Origin: Methanosarcinales archaeon
Lineage (GTDB): Archaea > Halobacteriota > Syntropharchaeia > Alkanophagales > Methanospirareceae
DNA: 12,701 bases
Direction: 5' to 3'
Assembly (NCBI GenBank): GCA_025464585.1
Contig: JAODGL010000157.1
Coordinates: 1 to 12,701 of the forward strand
Below are positions 1 through 6,204 of the stretch, piece after piece (position 1 is the first letter of the stretch; each line of letters begins with the position of its first letter). Below the pieces are notes generated by a model. That model was not told the DNA's origin, did not search any database, and was given only the letters and a program-made list of their open reading frames with translations. The translations under genes were made by a program, and so were the position numbers.

Positions 1-1
1 C

Positions 2-139
2 CGCGTGATAGTGGTGGATTTAACGAGGGAGGAAATAGGTGTTCCTGTTGTAAGGGTGATTATTCCGGGATTTGAGGTATATGCGAGGAATCCGGAAAGA
101 GTAGGGAATCGGTATAGCGCTGATGAACATGCTCAATAG
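2..139 (+). CDS. YcaO-domain protein, C-terminal end only (partial)
   Basis: The reading frame is open from the window edge to a TAG at 137-139 and gives 45 residues. They include DLTREEIGVPVVRVIIPGFE, which matches my memory of the conserved C-terminal stretch of YcaO proteins (DLTR-x-EIG-PVVRV-x-PG). YcaO enzymes are ATP-dependent and activate backbone amides. In methanogens and their methane-oxidising relatives a YcaO protein (methanogenesis marker 1), often with TfuA, installs thioglycine in the McrA subunit of methyl-coenzyme M reductase. That specific role is inferred from the other methanogen-type genes here. The ATP-binding core lies outside the window, so the subfamily cannot be decided. 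The final residues (ERVGNRYSADEHAQ) form an ordinary hydrophilic tail. There is no T-rich terminator directly after the stop; two hairpins follow about 35 bases later. Confidence 0.7.
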   Translation, partial: RVIVVDLTREEIGVPVVRVIIPGFEVYARNPERVGNRYSADEHAQ

Positions 140-173
140 ATTGTGGAAAATCCCAAATCACAAGCACCAAATA

Positions 174-213
174 AGCCCTTACAGGGCTTGCGGGGTCGTG
201 GGCGGAGCCCACG
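174..213. repeat. Two adjacent hairpins downstream of ycaO
   Basis: Positions 174-188 form AGCCCT-TAC-AGGGCT. Positions 197-213 form CGTGGGC-GGA-GCCCACG, a perfect 7-bp GC-rich stem with a 3-base loop. A short GC-rich spacer joins them. This is much more GC-rich than the surrounding sequence, and there is no T-run on either side, so an intrinsic terminator is not the best explanation. It could be a small dispersed palindromic element or an RNA-processing structure at the 3' end of the ycaO transcript. No second copy is visible in this window. Confidence 0.5.
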
Positions 214-236
214 GAAACAAATTCCAATATCTAAAT

Positions 237-332
237 TCAAAATCCACTTCCTTTTTGCCTCACTACCACATAACCAAGCTTTTCAAAACATTTAACCGCT
301 TTTTCTCCAGATATAATGGGCAATTTGCTCAT
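237..332 (-). pseudogene. hicA: HicA toxin remnant, truncated
   Basis: The minus strand from ATG at 332 reads 31 codons to a TGA at 239-237. The start MSKLPIISGEKAVKCFEKLG is the typical N-terminus of HicA mRNA-interferase toxins, followed by YVVVRQKGSGF and the stop. Intact HicA proteins (about 60-80 aa) continue as RQKGSH with a catalytic histidine and a further strand and helix of the dsRBD-like fold. Here the histidine position is replaced by glycine and the frame ends at once, so the toxin should be inactive. The ATG overlaps the stop of the shifted hicB frame (ATGA), which is normal operon spacing. The sequence after the break is unrelated and leads into the hairpins at 174-213, so loss of the 3' half by insertion or rearrangement is likely. 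Family assignment rests on pattern memory, but the adjacent HicB-like frame supports it. Confidence 0.7.
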
Positions 333-566
333 ATCTCTACTGACACGACATGGTAGCTGAACTCCTGGATTGTATCAAGCTGTTCCACAATTTCTTCCTT
401 CTGTTCTTCAAGGCAGTTCAATCACTTCGTGTATGTTTTTCAATGCCTCATCGAGTGTTTTCCCCTGTGTATAGCATCCCTGAAGAAGCGGGCATTCAAC
501 CACAAAGAACCCATCTTCATCCTTCTCCACAAGAACAGGGAGATGAATTTTTTTAGCTCCTGCCAT
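329..566 (-). pseudogene. hicB: HicB-like antitoxin, frameshifted
   Basis: From ATG at 566 the minus strand encodes an N-terminus starting MAGAKKIHLPVLVEKDEDGF, then FVVECPLLQGCYTQGKTLDE and ALKNIHEVIEL. This is the HicB partial RNase-H-like fold, with its hallmark C-P-x-L-x-G-C-x-x-Q-G motif. After 52 codons this frame hits TGA at 410-408. Removing one base near 412-415 restores the frame, which then gives LEEQKEEIVEQLDTIQEF and SYHVVSVEI and ends at TGA 331-329, giving a normal-sized protein of about 78 residues. The single frameshift (one extra base or two missing) could be real decay or a sequencing error. The truncated hicA immediately downstream favours decay. HicB normally neutralises HicA and represses its own promoter. 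An AT-rich stretch at about 595-610 on this strand could be the old promoter. Confidence 0.7.
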
Positions 567-672
567 TTTCAATCCCCGTTTTAATATCTCTTTTCCTCCT
601 TAAATATATTTGAAGCAAATATGCCGGTGCTTCAACTAAATGCTCCTTAAACCATTCCATCATTGGCTTCAT
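553..672 (-). CDS. Possible 39-residue ORF overlapping the hicB start
   Basis: An ATG at 672 on the minus strand opens a 39-codon frame that ends with TAA at 555-553, overlapping the hicB start by 14 bases in another frame. It begins MKPMMEWFKEHLVEAPAYLL and becomes basic (IYLRRKRDIKTGIENGRS). The composition looks protein-like, and the frame contains the AGGAGG that lies about 30 bases upstream of the hicB ATG. I do not recognise it. It may be a small leader gene of the hicBA operon, the end of a lost gene, or chance. The plus strand of this interval also has short open frames, which I judge to be shadows. Confidence 0.2.
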   Translation of the reverse strand: MKPMMEWFKEHLVEAPAYLLQIYLRRKRDIKTGIENGRS

Positions 673-782
673 TCATCGCTTATTAGCATTTGATGTTACG
701 TTTGTTTTAAAAAATCAGATAATTTTAATGAATATAAAGTTTTTAGCATCTCACTATTGGAACGATTAAAAAAAACGAAAAA

Positions 783-818
783 TTTAAATAATCATAAATT
801 CCATAATCTATGGGTGAG
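783..818 (+). promoter_or_regulatory. TATA box and ribosome site for the zinc-ribbon gene
   Basis: TTTAAATA at 783-790, preceded by purine-rich AACGAAAAA, looks like an archaeal BRE/TATA box. The expected start of transcription, about 25 bases on, falls near 810-813. GGTGAG at 813-818 sits six bases before the ATG at 825, so the ATG at 810 would be at or before the transcript's first base. This favours translation from 825, with 810 (in frame) as a leaderless alternative. Confidence 0.5.
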
Positions 819-824
819 GAAAAA

Positions 825-1085
825 ATGGCAGAAGGACGTTGTTATGTATGCAATCAGATGTTTTCAGCGAAGGACAAGGACACAGTAGTAGAGAAAGTAG
901 TTGAGCACATGATGGGAGAGCATCATGGTTGGATCTGGGGTGATGCGATGCAGACGAAAAATACGTTTGAAAAATGCCCGGTATGCGGAGCTGCTTTAGG
1001 GCATCTCTATGCCAAGTGCCCCAACTGTGGTGCGGATCTCATCGAGCAATATGCGATACTGAAGGCAAGGGCATACGCACGCTAA
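825..1085 (+). CDS. Small zinc-ribbon protein (unknown function)
   Basis: The product is 86 aa from the ATG at 825, or 91 aa from the ATG at 810. The chosen start is placed by the GGTGAG ribosome site just upstream. Counting from 825, the N-terminal half has CYVC (Cys6, Cys9), a helix-like VVEKVVEHMMGEHHG and histidines at 28, 33 and 34. This C-x2-C with spaced histidines resembles the DUF1059-type or C2H2-like small zinc domain. The C-terminal half has CPVCG (51, 54) and CPNCG (65, 68), a standard four-cysteine zinc ribbon. There are no membrane or signal segments, so it should be cytoplasmic. Proteins of this kind may bind nucleic acid or proteins, but nothing here fixes a role. It is transcribed alone: a TATA box lies upstream and a strong terminator directly downstream. 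Confidence 0.75.
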   Translation: MAEGRCYVCNQMFSAKDKDTVVEKVVEHMMGEHHGWIWGDAMQTKNTFEKCPVCGAALGHLYAKCPNCGADLIEQYAILKARAYAR

Positions 1086-1108
1086 AGTAGAAATAAGAGA
1101 TTAAGAAT

Positions 1109-1136
1109 GGGGCTCTTGCGAGCCCCTTTATTTTTT
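1109..1136 (+). terminator. Hairpin plus T-tract terminator
   Basis: GGGGCTC (1109-1115), loop TTGC, GAGCCCC (1120-1126) is a perfect 7-bp stem followed by TTTATTTTTT (1127-1136). It ends the zinc-ribbon gene and lies 15 bases from the stop codon of convergent hdrA. The T-run is only on the plus side, so it is directional for the plus-strand transcript. A hairpin of this bacterial type is less common in Archaea, where the T-run alone often suffices. Confidence 0.75.
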
Positions 1137-1150
1137 CCCAACTTTGCGCT

Positions 1151-3124
1151 TCACGTGAATGCAAACAAATTCTTCACCTGTGCCTCCACCTGCTTGTTTT
1201 TGAAATGCCGCTGCTCCATAGCACCCACGGGGCATGTCGCCGCACAGGTGCCGCAACCCTTGCATATCGCTTCCACAATCATCACCCTGTTTTCTTTCTC
1301 GTCCAGCGTTATCGCGCCGTACGGACAGACATCCACACATAGCCCACACCCTATGCAGCTCTCATCCGAAGCTGCCGTTATCCCTTCTATTTTTGTCTTT
1401 CCCACGACGAGCAATCTCGCCGCCCGTGATGCTGCTCCACTACCCTGCGCAACTGCAAATGGTATGTCTTTCGGACCTGATACACTTCCTGCGACAAATA
1501 CACCCCCTAACACGGTGTCCACCGGTCCCAACTTCGGATGTGCTTCCATAAGCAAACCATCCGCAGCGCGTGGTATTTTCAGCATCTTCGATATCTTCTC
1601 TATATCCTTATGCGGCACGATGCCCGTGCCGAGAACCACCAAATCAACTTCTATATTCCTTACCTCGCCCTTCAGCGTATCCTCCACCCTTATCACCAAA
1701 TTCCCATTCTCGAGCTCTATCACCTCAGAAGGCAATCCGCGGATGAATCTTATACCAATCTCTCTTGCACGGGTATAAAACTCCTCATAACCCCTGAACG
1801 GGGCTCTTATGTCCATATAAAATAGATAACATGAAATCTCCGGTCGCTTCTCCTTCAGCAGAATCGCATTCTTCATGTTAAACATGCAGCAAACCCCGCC
1901 AGAGCAATGAACGTTTGTTTTAACGTCTCGAGAGCCAACGCAATTGATGAACCCCAGCCGCATAGGCTCCTTACAATCCGAAGGTCTTATAACATGCCCT
2001 TCCGTAGGACCTGCGGCATTTAAAAGCCGCTCAAATTCCATCGTTGTTATCACATTATCATATATCCCGTATCCATAATCGTTTCTCTGCTCCGGGTCAT
2101 AGGTTACGGACCCAGGCGCCACGATTATCACACCTGCTTTCACCTTACTATATCTCTTCATCTGCGAGAAATCTATCGCATCCCTATCGCACGCTTTTAT
2201 ACATGCTTTGCACTCTTTTCCTTCGCTTCTCAAACAATTTTCCAAATCTATCACTGCTCGGAGTGGAACAGCCTGAGGGAAAGGCACGTATGCCGCTCCT
2301 CGTGTCCCGAATCCTTCGTTGAAGTCGTATGGCACTTCCACCGGGCATTTCTCCGCACACTGCGCACACCCGTTACATTTATCCATATCTATATACCTCG
2401 GCTTGTGTTCTATCGTGACTTCAAAATTACCCACAAATCCCGCCACCTCCACCACCTCTGAATAAGACATTATCTCAATGTTCTCATTACGTGCTACCTC
2501 AACCATCTTAGGACCCAGGATGCAGATAGAGCAGTCATTCGTCGGAAACACCTTGTCAAATCGAGCCATCCTGCCTCCAATCGAAGGCTCCTTCTCCACC
2601 AGATATACATGGAATCCCATGTCCCCAAGGTCCATCGCCGCTTGCATTCCCGCAACTCCTGCGCCTATAACCACCACATTCGGATTCACTGCAACTTCTG
2701 ATTCCTCCAGCGGTTCTAACAACTTAGCACGATAAACACCCATCCGGACCAGGTCCTTCGCTTTCTTCGTTGCTCCTTCCGCGTCCCATATATGCATCCA
2801 ACTGCACTGGTCACGGATGTTAACAAACTCTAAAAGATATTGATTCAGTCCCGCCTCCTCACAGCACACTCTAAAAGTAGGCTCGTGTGTCTTTGGCGTG
2901 CATGCTGCAACTACCACACGATTCAAATTATATCTGCGAATATGCTCCTGTATGTCCGCCTGTCCCGAATCTGAACACGTGAACTTGTTCACAGATGTAC
3001 AAACAACCCCGGGCAATGTCGCTGCATATCTCGCCACGTCATCACAATCCACAACTCCGCCTATGTTCACACCGCATCTGCACACGAACACGCCTATTCT
3101 TTCCTCGCCTTCTTTCTCGCCCAT
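1151..3124 (-). CDS. hdrA: CoB-CoM heterodisulfide reductase subunit A (HdrA)
   Basis: This 657-aa iron-sulfur flavoprotein has the usual length of methanogen HdrA. HdrA holds the FAD that bifurcates electrons between heterodisulfide (through HdrBC) and ferredoxin, and works in the cytoplasm. An N-terminal domain has CRCG (15-18). The FAD Rossmann motif GAGVAG is at 154-159 with GGRM at 183-186, and TNDCSIC at 195-201 matches the family. An inserted ferredoxin-like domain has C250-x2-C253-x2-C256-x3-C260 followed by P, plus C297, C305, C308 and C312. The C-terminus has two [4Fe-4S] motifs, at 590/593/596/600 and 621/624/627/631. Cysteine, not selenocysteine, is used throughout. The start has GAGGGTGAG just upstream. 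It is the last gene after tbp and mvhD, separated from mvhD by 33 bases. hdrB, hdrC and hydrogenase genes are not in the window, so whether partner electrons come from hydrogenase, formate dehydrogenase or F420-linked enzymes is open. Confidence 0.95.
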   Translation of the reverse strand: MGEKEGEERIGVFVCRCGVNIGGVVDCDDVARYAATLPGVVCTSVNKFTCSDSGQADIQEHIRRYNLNRVVVAACTPKTHEPTFRVCCEEAGLNQYLLEFVNIRDQCSWMHIWDAEGATKKAKDLVRMGVYRAKLLEPLEESEVAVNPNVVVIGAGVAGMQAAMDLGDMGFHVYLVEKEPSIGGRMARFDKVFPTNDCSICILGPKMVEVARNENIEIMSYSEVVEVAGFVGNFEVTIEHKPRYIDMDKCNGCAQCAEKCPVEVPYDFNEGFGTRGAAYVPFPQAVPLRAVIDLENCLRSEGKECKACIKACDRDAIDFSQMKRYSKVKAGVIIVAPGSVTYDPEQRNDYGYGIYDNVITTMEFERLLNAAGPTEGHVIRPSDCKEPMRLGFINCVGSRDVKTNVHCSGGVCCMFNMKNAILLKEKRPEISCYLFYMDIRAPFRGYEEFYTRAREIGIRFIRGLPSEVIELENGNLVIRVEDTLKGEVRNIEVDLVVLGTGIVPHKDIEKISKMLKIPRAADGLLMEAHPKLGPVDTVLGGVFVAGSVSGPKDIPFAVAQGSGAASRAARLLVVGKTKIEGITAASDESCIGCGLCVDVCPYGAITLDEKENRVMIVEAICKGCGTCAATCPVGAMEQRHFKNKQVEAQVKNLFAFT

Positions 3125-3157
3125 TTTCTCACCCTCTACTTGGGAAGTTCGTTTTGG

Positions 3158-3574
3158 TCATTTAAATCGCGACTTCAATGGTGAAGGTCCCAACTCCTTT
3201 ATCTTTTCTGTAAACTCTTGCATCACCTCTGCAAACTTCATCCCCTCTGATGCGGAAATCCATTCCAGGCGAAGCCTCTCTGCTCCAAGCCCTAAATACT
3301 CCAACGCTTTCCTTGTATTTCCCACTCTCTGCTCCGCTTTCAGGTTACCCGAGACGTAATGACAATCCCCTGGATGGCAACCCGTAACAATGACGCCATC
3401 AGCACCGTTCTCGAACGCATCGAAGATAAAAACGGGATCTACTCTTCCAGAGCACATTACTCTTACTATCCGCACCCCCGGTGGGTATTGATAGCGTGAT
3501 ACCCCTGCGAGGTCTGCACCTGCGTAAGAGCACCAGTTACAGCAAAAAACTACTATTTTGGGCTCAAACTCCAT
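3158..3574 (-). CDS. mvhD: MvhD/FrhD-type [2Fe-2S] electron-transfer subunit
   Basis: The 138-aa protein matches the MvhD family (delta subunit of F420-non-reducing hydrogenase). It carries a [2Fe-2S] cluster and passes electrons from a hydrogenase or formate dehydrogenase to HdrA. Visible family features are FCCNWCSYAGAD (Cys11, 12, 15), VRVMCSGRVDP (Cys41), GADGVIVTGCHPGDCHY (Cys66, Cys71) and the downstream GN-containing helix region. The length is normal. The start ATG lies eight bases after the tbp stop, preceded by an A-rich stretch without a good ribosome site, so translation is probably coupled to tbp. hdrA follows, the classic functional pairing. No mvhA or mvhG is nearby; in many methane and alkane oxidisers MvhD works with other donors. 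The unusual feature is cotranscription with the general transcription factor TBP. Confidence 0.93.
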   Translation of the reverse strand: MEFEPKIVVFCCNWCSYAGADLAGVSRYQYPPGVRIVRVMCSGRVDPVFIFDAFENGADGVIVTGCHPGDCHYVSGNLKAEQRVGNTRKALEYLGLGAERLRLEWISASEGMKFAEVMQEFTEKIKELGPSPLKSRFK

Positions 3575-3581
3575 TTTTATT

Positions 3582-4133
3582 TTAAATTAGCTCTAATTCC
3601 TTTAATCTATCCAATAAAACCCCTACTGACTTTTCACAATCCTCTACTGTCTTTCCCCCGGTGATAACCAACCTCCCTGAGCTGAATATCAGTATAGCAC
3701 TCTTTGGCTCGTCAATTCGATACACTAACCCGGGAAAAACCTCGGGCTCGTACTCCATGCCTTCAAGCTCTAATCCCACCACGATAGCCCCCAGGTTGAG
3801 TTCTTTTCCAATATTGGCAGAAGCAACGATATTTTGCACCCTGAACTCCGGATGCTCTACCACATCTATGCCTATGCTTCTAAGGTCCGAACTAAGCTTA
3901 TCCATCACCGCACGCACACCTTCCGCAGTCTTAGAGCCTGTGCATACTACTTTCCCGGAACGAAAGATAAGGAAAGCGGATTTTGGCTCCCGCGTCCGAT
4001 ACACCAAACCAGGGAATTTCTTCTTTGTGAACACCGCATCTTCTAACTTCGATTCTATATATTGCAAGTCCAGGTTATCAGCAATTCTTGCATTTGCTAC
4101 TACATTTTCTACCTTTATATCTATTTTTTCCAT
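3582..4133 (-). CDS. tbp: TATA-box-binding protein
   Basis: The 183-aa protein is archaeal TBP, the general factor that binds promoter TATA boxes and recruits TFB and RNA polymerase. The two-fold internal repeat is clear: N-V-V-A-x-A near 10-15 and NIVASANIG at 101-109; FPGLVYR at 40-46 and again at 133-139; EPKSAFLIFRSGKVVCTGSK at 49-68 and EPKSAILIFSSGRLVITGGK at 142-161. The DNA-intercalating phenylalanines are expected at F40/F57 and F133/F150. The length is standard. A purine-rich GAGGAGGGTTGAGAGGAG sits directly before the ATG. It heads a minus-strand unit with mvhD and hdrA and is divergent from rpl15 across a 117-base AT-rich spacer. Whether another tbp exists elsewhere in this genome cannot be seen. 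Confidence 0.96.
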   Translation of the reverse strand: MEKIDIKVENVVANARIADNLDLQYIESKLEDAVFTKKKFPGLVYRTREPKSAFLIFRSGKVVCTGSKTAEGVRAVMDKLSSDLRSIGIDVVEHPEFRVQNIVASANIGKELNLGAIVVGLELEGMEYEPEVFPGLVYRIDEPKSAILIFSSGRLVITGGKTVEDCEKSVGVLLDRLKELELI

Positions 4134-4185
4134 CTCCTCTCAACCCTCCTCTTTATAACATAAAAAACTATCTATTCTTTGGTAA

Positions 4186-4199
4186 GGAGTATAAAAAGT
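4186..4199 (-). promoter_or_regulatory. Putative TATA box for tbp-mvhD-hdrA
   Basis: On the minus strand the spacer reads CTTTTTATACTCC over about 4198-4186. A start about 25 bases on would fall near 4165, giving a leader of roughly 30 bases that contains the GAGGAGG ribosome site ahead of the tbp ATG at 4133. The position fits, but several AT-rich alternatives exist in the same spacer (for example GTTATAAAG near 4158-4150, which seems too close to the gene). Confidence 0.35.
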
Positions 4200-4212
4200 A
4201 AAGTATATATAG
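4200..4212 (+). promoter_or_regulatory. Putative TATA box for rpl15-secY
   Basis: AAAGTATATATAG, with TATATATA-like core at 4204-4211, is the best TATA match on the plus strand of the tbp/rpl15 spacer. Transcription would start near 4230-4234, leaving about 18-20 bases before the ATG at 4251. That would exclude the in-frame GTG at 4230 as the start. The core lies only a few bases from the proposed minus-strand TATA of tbp, so the two divergent promoters may compete. Confidence 0.4.
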
Positions 4213-4250
4213 AATATTAAAATAGCATTGTGGAGAGTAGAGGACTAAGG

Positions 4251-4730
4251 ATGAAGAAGAGGATAAAAAGGATAAGAGGGACAAGAACCTGTGGTGGTGG
4301 CTCACACAAGAAGAGGAGAGGCAAAGGAAGCAAAGGTGGCTCGGGTAACGCAGGTGCATACGGGCATCATTTTGTGCAGTCTCTGAAAAAGGGGATAAGA
4401 AAGGGAAAAAACAAATCACAACTGCCTCTCCGAAATCGCACTGCGAAGCGTTTTGATCAAACTTTTTTAAAAAGTTTGAATGATAAGGCGGTGAATGTAG
4501 GTGAGTTAGAGGAGATGGTGGAAGAACTGATAGAGAAAGGAAAAGCAGAGGAGGGCACAGGCATTTATCTCGATGCAAGTCAGCTTGGCATACAAAAGAT
4601 ATTAGGTAAGGGAAAAGTGACGATGAAGCTGACACTTAAAGCGAACGAGATTTCCAGGGTGGCAAGGGAGAAGATAGAAAGCGCAGGTGGAGAAGTAAAA
4701 GTAGGGGTAGAAGCAGCGAGTGGAGTGTGA
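4251..4730 (+). CDS. rpl15: Large-subunit ribosomal protein uL15 (L15)
   Basis: This is archaeal L15, 159 aa from the ATG at 4251. The start MKKRIKRIRGTRTCGGGSHK, then KRRGKGSKGG, is the family signature. NVGELEEM (82-89) and the C-terminal LGKGKVTMKLTLKANEISR region with AGGEV are also standard. The in-frame GTG at 4230 would add seven residues that are not family-like and probably lies at the transcript's first base. Anomaly: between the conserved KGK near 51-53 and NVGEL, my memory of archaeal L15 proteins has about 16 residues, but here there are about 28. The excess matches residues 64-76 (TAKRFDQTFLKSL), which are encoded by a palindromic repeat that also occurs at 10677-10735. The gene is followed by secY after 11 bases, as in the archaeal ribosomal cluster, but L30 is absent upstream and adk downstream. 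Confidence 0.95.
   Translation: MKKRIKRIRGTRTCGGGSHKKRRGKGSKGGSGNAGAYGHHFVQSLKKGIRKGKNKSQLPLRNRTAKRFDQTFLKSLNDKAVNVGELEEMVEELIEKGKAEEGTGIYLDASQLGIQKILGKGKVTMKLTLKANEISRVAREKIESAGGEVKVGVEAASGV
4441..4479. repeat. Palindromic repeat copy inside the rpl15 coding sequence
   Basis: Positions 4441-4465 are an exact reverse complement of 10690-10714 over 25 bases; the shared core includes GAAGCGTTTTGATCAAAC. The 4457-4479 part forms TCAAACTTTTT-T-AAAAAGTTTGA, an almost perfect inverted repeat that corresponds to the hairpin arms of the tRNA-side copy. It is in frame with L15 and encodes about residues 64-76 without a stop. The RNA hairpin is all weak pairs (A-U with few G-C), so it should not block the ribosome strongly. 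Confidence 0.85.
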
Positions 4731-4741
4731 ATATTGCTTAG

Positions 4742-6196
4742 ATGAACGAGACAGGCTTAAAAGATGCATTAACGTCTATTTTAAGTAAATTCCCTATGGT
4801 TGAACGTCCGAGGTGGCACGTTCATTTTAAAACGAAGTTAGCCTGGACCGCTGGCATACTCATTCTCTTTTTTGCCCTGGGCAATGTTCCCCTCTTCGGG
4901 CTATCTCCGGAATCGATGGACCTCTTCGGCAGATGGCGTGCACTCTTCGCAGGTAAACGATTCTCGCTAACTGCCCTTGGAATAATGCCAATCGTTGATG
5001 CTTCTATTATCTTACAGCTTCTGGTCGGTGCGGGAATATTAAAATTGAACCTGAGTGACCCCAAAGACCAGGCGTTTTACCAGAACATCCAGAAACTGCT
5101 CGTTGTGGTCTTCGCTGCTTTTGTTAGCCTGACTTATGTGGTGGGCTTTTATAAGCCGGACCCAGGAATAGCATCTCTGCTTGGTATATCTCTGCGATTC
5201 CTCTCGTTCATGCTCTTCATTCAGGTCTTTATCGGCGGGATGCTTATTTACTTCATGGATGAGGTGGTATCGAAGTGGGGTATAGGCTCTGGCGTTTCAC
5301 TGTTCATCATCGCTGGCGTCTCTCAACAGGTAATTACGGGTCTTATAAGTCCAATTCGCGTTGGAGGATGGGCAGTGGGTGTGATACCGAGATGGATACA
5401 AATAGCAAGTCAAGTAGCACCATACGAGATATTGGAAGGCGGTATAATTTTCCTGTTCGAGAATCACCTGATAGCGCTTATATCCACCATTGCGGTATTT
5501 TTCCTCGTCGTTTATCTTGAGAGCACTCGTTTAGAGATACCGCTGGCACATTCGATGGCAAGGGGTGCACGCGGCAAGTTCCCGATTAAGCTGTTATACG
5601 CAAGCGTGCTACCGATGATTCTTGTAAGAGCATTGCAAGCGAGCATACAGGGTTTTGGAAGGATGTTTTATACTCGCGGAATTACTCTTTTCGGGACGTA
5701 TGACGATTATGGCAATGCAGTATCAGGCTTGATGTATTATCTCGACCCCATTTATAACCCCTGGGATTGGTTCCCAGGTCTTATGACCACGCCTTATGCC
5801 GGCTGGCAAGTTGCTACGAGATTGGCGGTTGACCTCTCTTTTATGGTCATAGGTGGTGCGGTATTCGCTCTATTCTGGATAAATACGACTGGAATGGGGG
5901 CTAAGGATGTGGCAGCGCAAATACATCGCTCAGGGATGCAAATCCCCGGACATCGGAGAAGTCCTGCAACGATAGAGCGGATGATGGAAGGATACATACC
6001 GAAAATAGCGCTAATGGGTGGTGCTATCCTGGGTGTGTTGTGCGTGCTTGCAAATATGTTCGGCACACTTGGGCAGGCATCCGGGACTGGCTTGCTTCTG
6101 GCAGTGAGCATTGCTTACCGGCTTTATGAAGACGTAGCTTCCGAGCAGATGATGGAGATGTTCCCGGCGATGAGGCGGTTCTTCGGTGAGGGATAA
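4742..6196 (+). CDS. secY: Protein translocase subunit SecY
   Basis: The 484-aa protein is the channel-forming subunit of the Sec translocon in the cytoplasmic membrane (SecYE-beta), with the size and about ten membrane spans of archaeal SecY. The N-terminus FPMVERPRWHVHFKTKLAWT leads into TM1 (about 33-52), then the plug region with FGLSPESMDLFGRW (52-65) and TM2 starting at LGIMPIVDASIILQLLVGAG. The TM5 signature WGIGSGVSLFIIAGV is at 179-193. The large cytosolic loops carry ESTRLEIPLAHS and a basic RGARGKFPIKLLY, and the end has MRRFFGEG. The ATG is 11 bases after the rpl15 stop with only a weak ribosome site, so it is probably cotranscribed and coupled. The usual archaeal downstream gene adk is replaced by a fragment of a second secY and then an unrelated oxidoreductase. 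Confidence 0.96.
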   Translation: MNETGLKDALTSILSKFPMVERPRWHVHFKTKLAWTAGILILFFALGNVPLFGLSPESMDLFGRWRALFAGKRFSLTALGIMPIVDASIILQLLVGAGILKLNLSDPKDQAFYQNIQKLLVVVFAAFVSLTYVVGFYKPDPGIASLLGISLRFLSFMLFIQVFIGGMLIYFMDEVVSKWGIGSGVSLFIIAGVSQQVITGLISPIRVGGWAVGVIPRWIQIASQVAPYEILEGGIIFLFENHLIALISTIAVFFLVVYLESTRLEIPLAHSMARGARGKFPIKLLYASVLPMILVRALQASIQGFGRMFYTRGITLFGTYDDYGNAVSGLMYYLDPIYNPWDWFPGLMTTPYAGWQVATRLAVDLSFMVIGGAVFALFWINTTGMGAKDVAAQIHRSGMQIPGHRRSPATIERMMEGYIPKIALMGGAILGVLCVLANMFGTLGQASGTGLLLAVSIAYRLYEDVASEQMMEMFPAMRRFFGEG

Positions 6197-6204
6197 TTGT
6201 AGGC

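Noticed and set aside
350..556. Plus-strand 68-codon frame over the hicB region
   Set aside because: The minus strand of the same interval carries HicB motifs; the plus translation has no recognisable pattern.
1128..3359. Long plus-strand open frames opposite hdrA (for example 1107-1778 and 2898-3359)
   Set aside because: They are antisense to a full-length, motif-complete HdrA, have low-complexity Ser/Thr/Pro-rich translations and no family features, so they are shadows.
4168..4635. Minus-strand 155-codon frame opposite rpl15
   Set aside because: It is a Ser/Leu/Pro-rich translation antisense to a clear L15 gene, with no ribosome site; a shadow.
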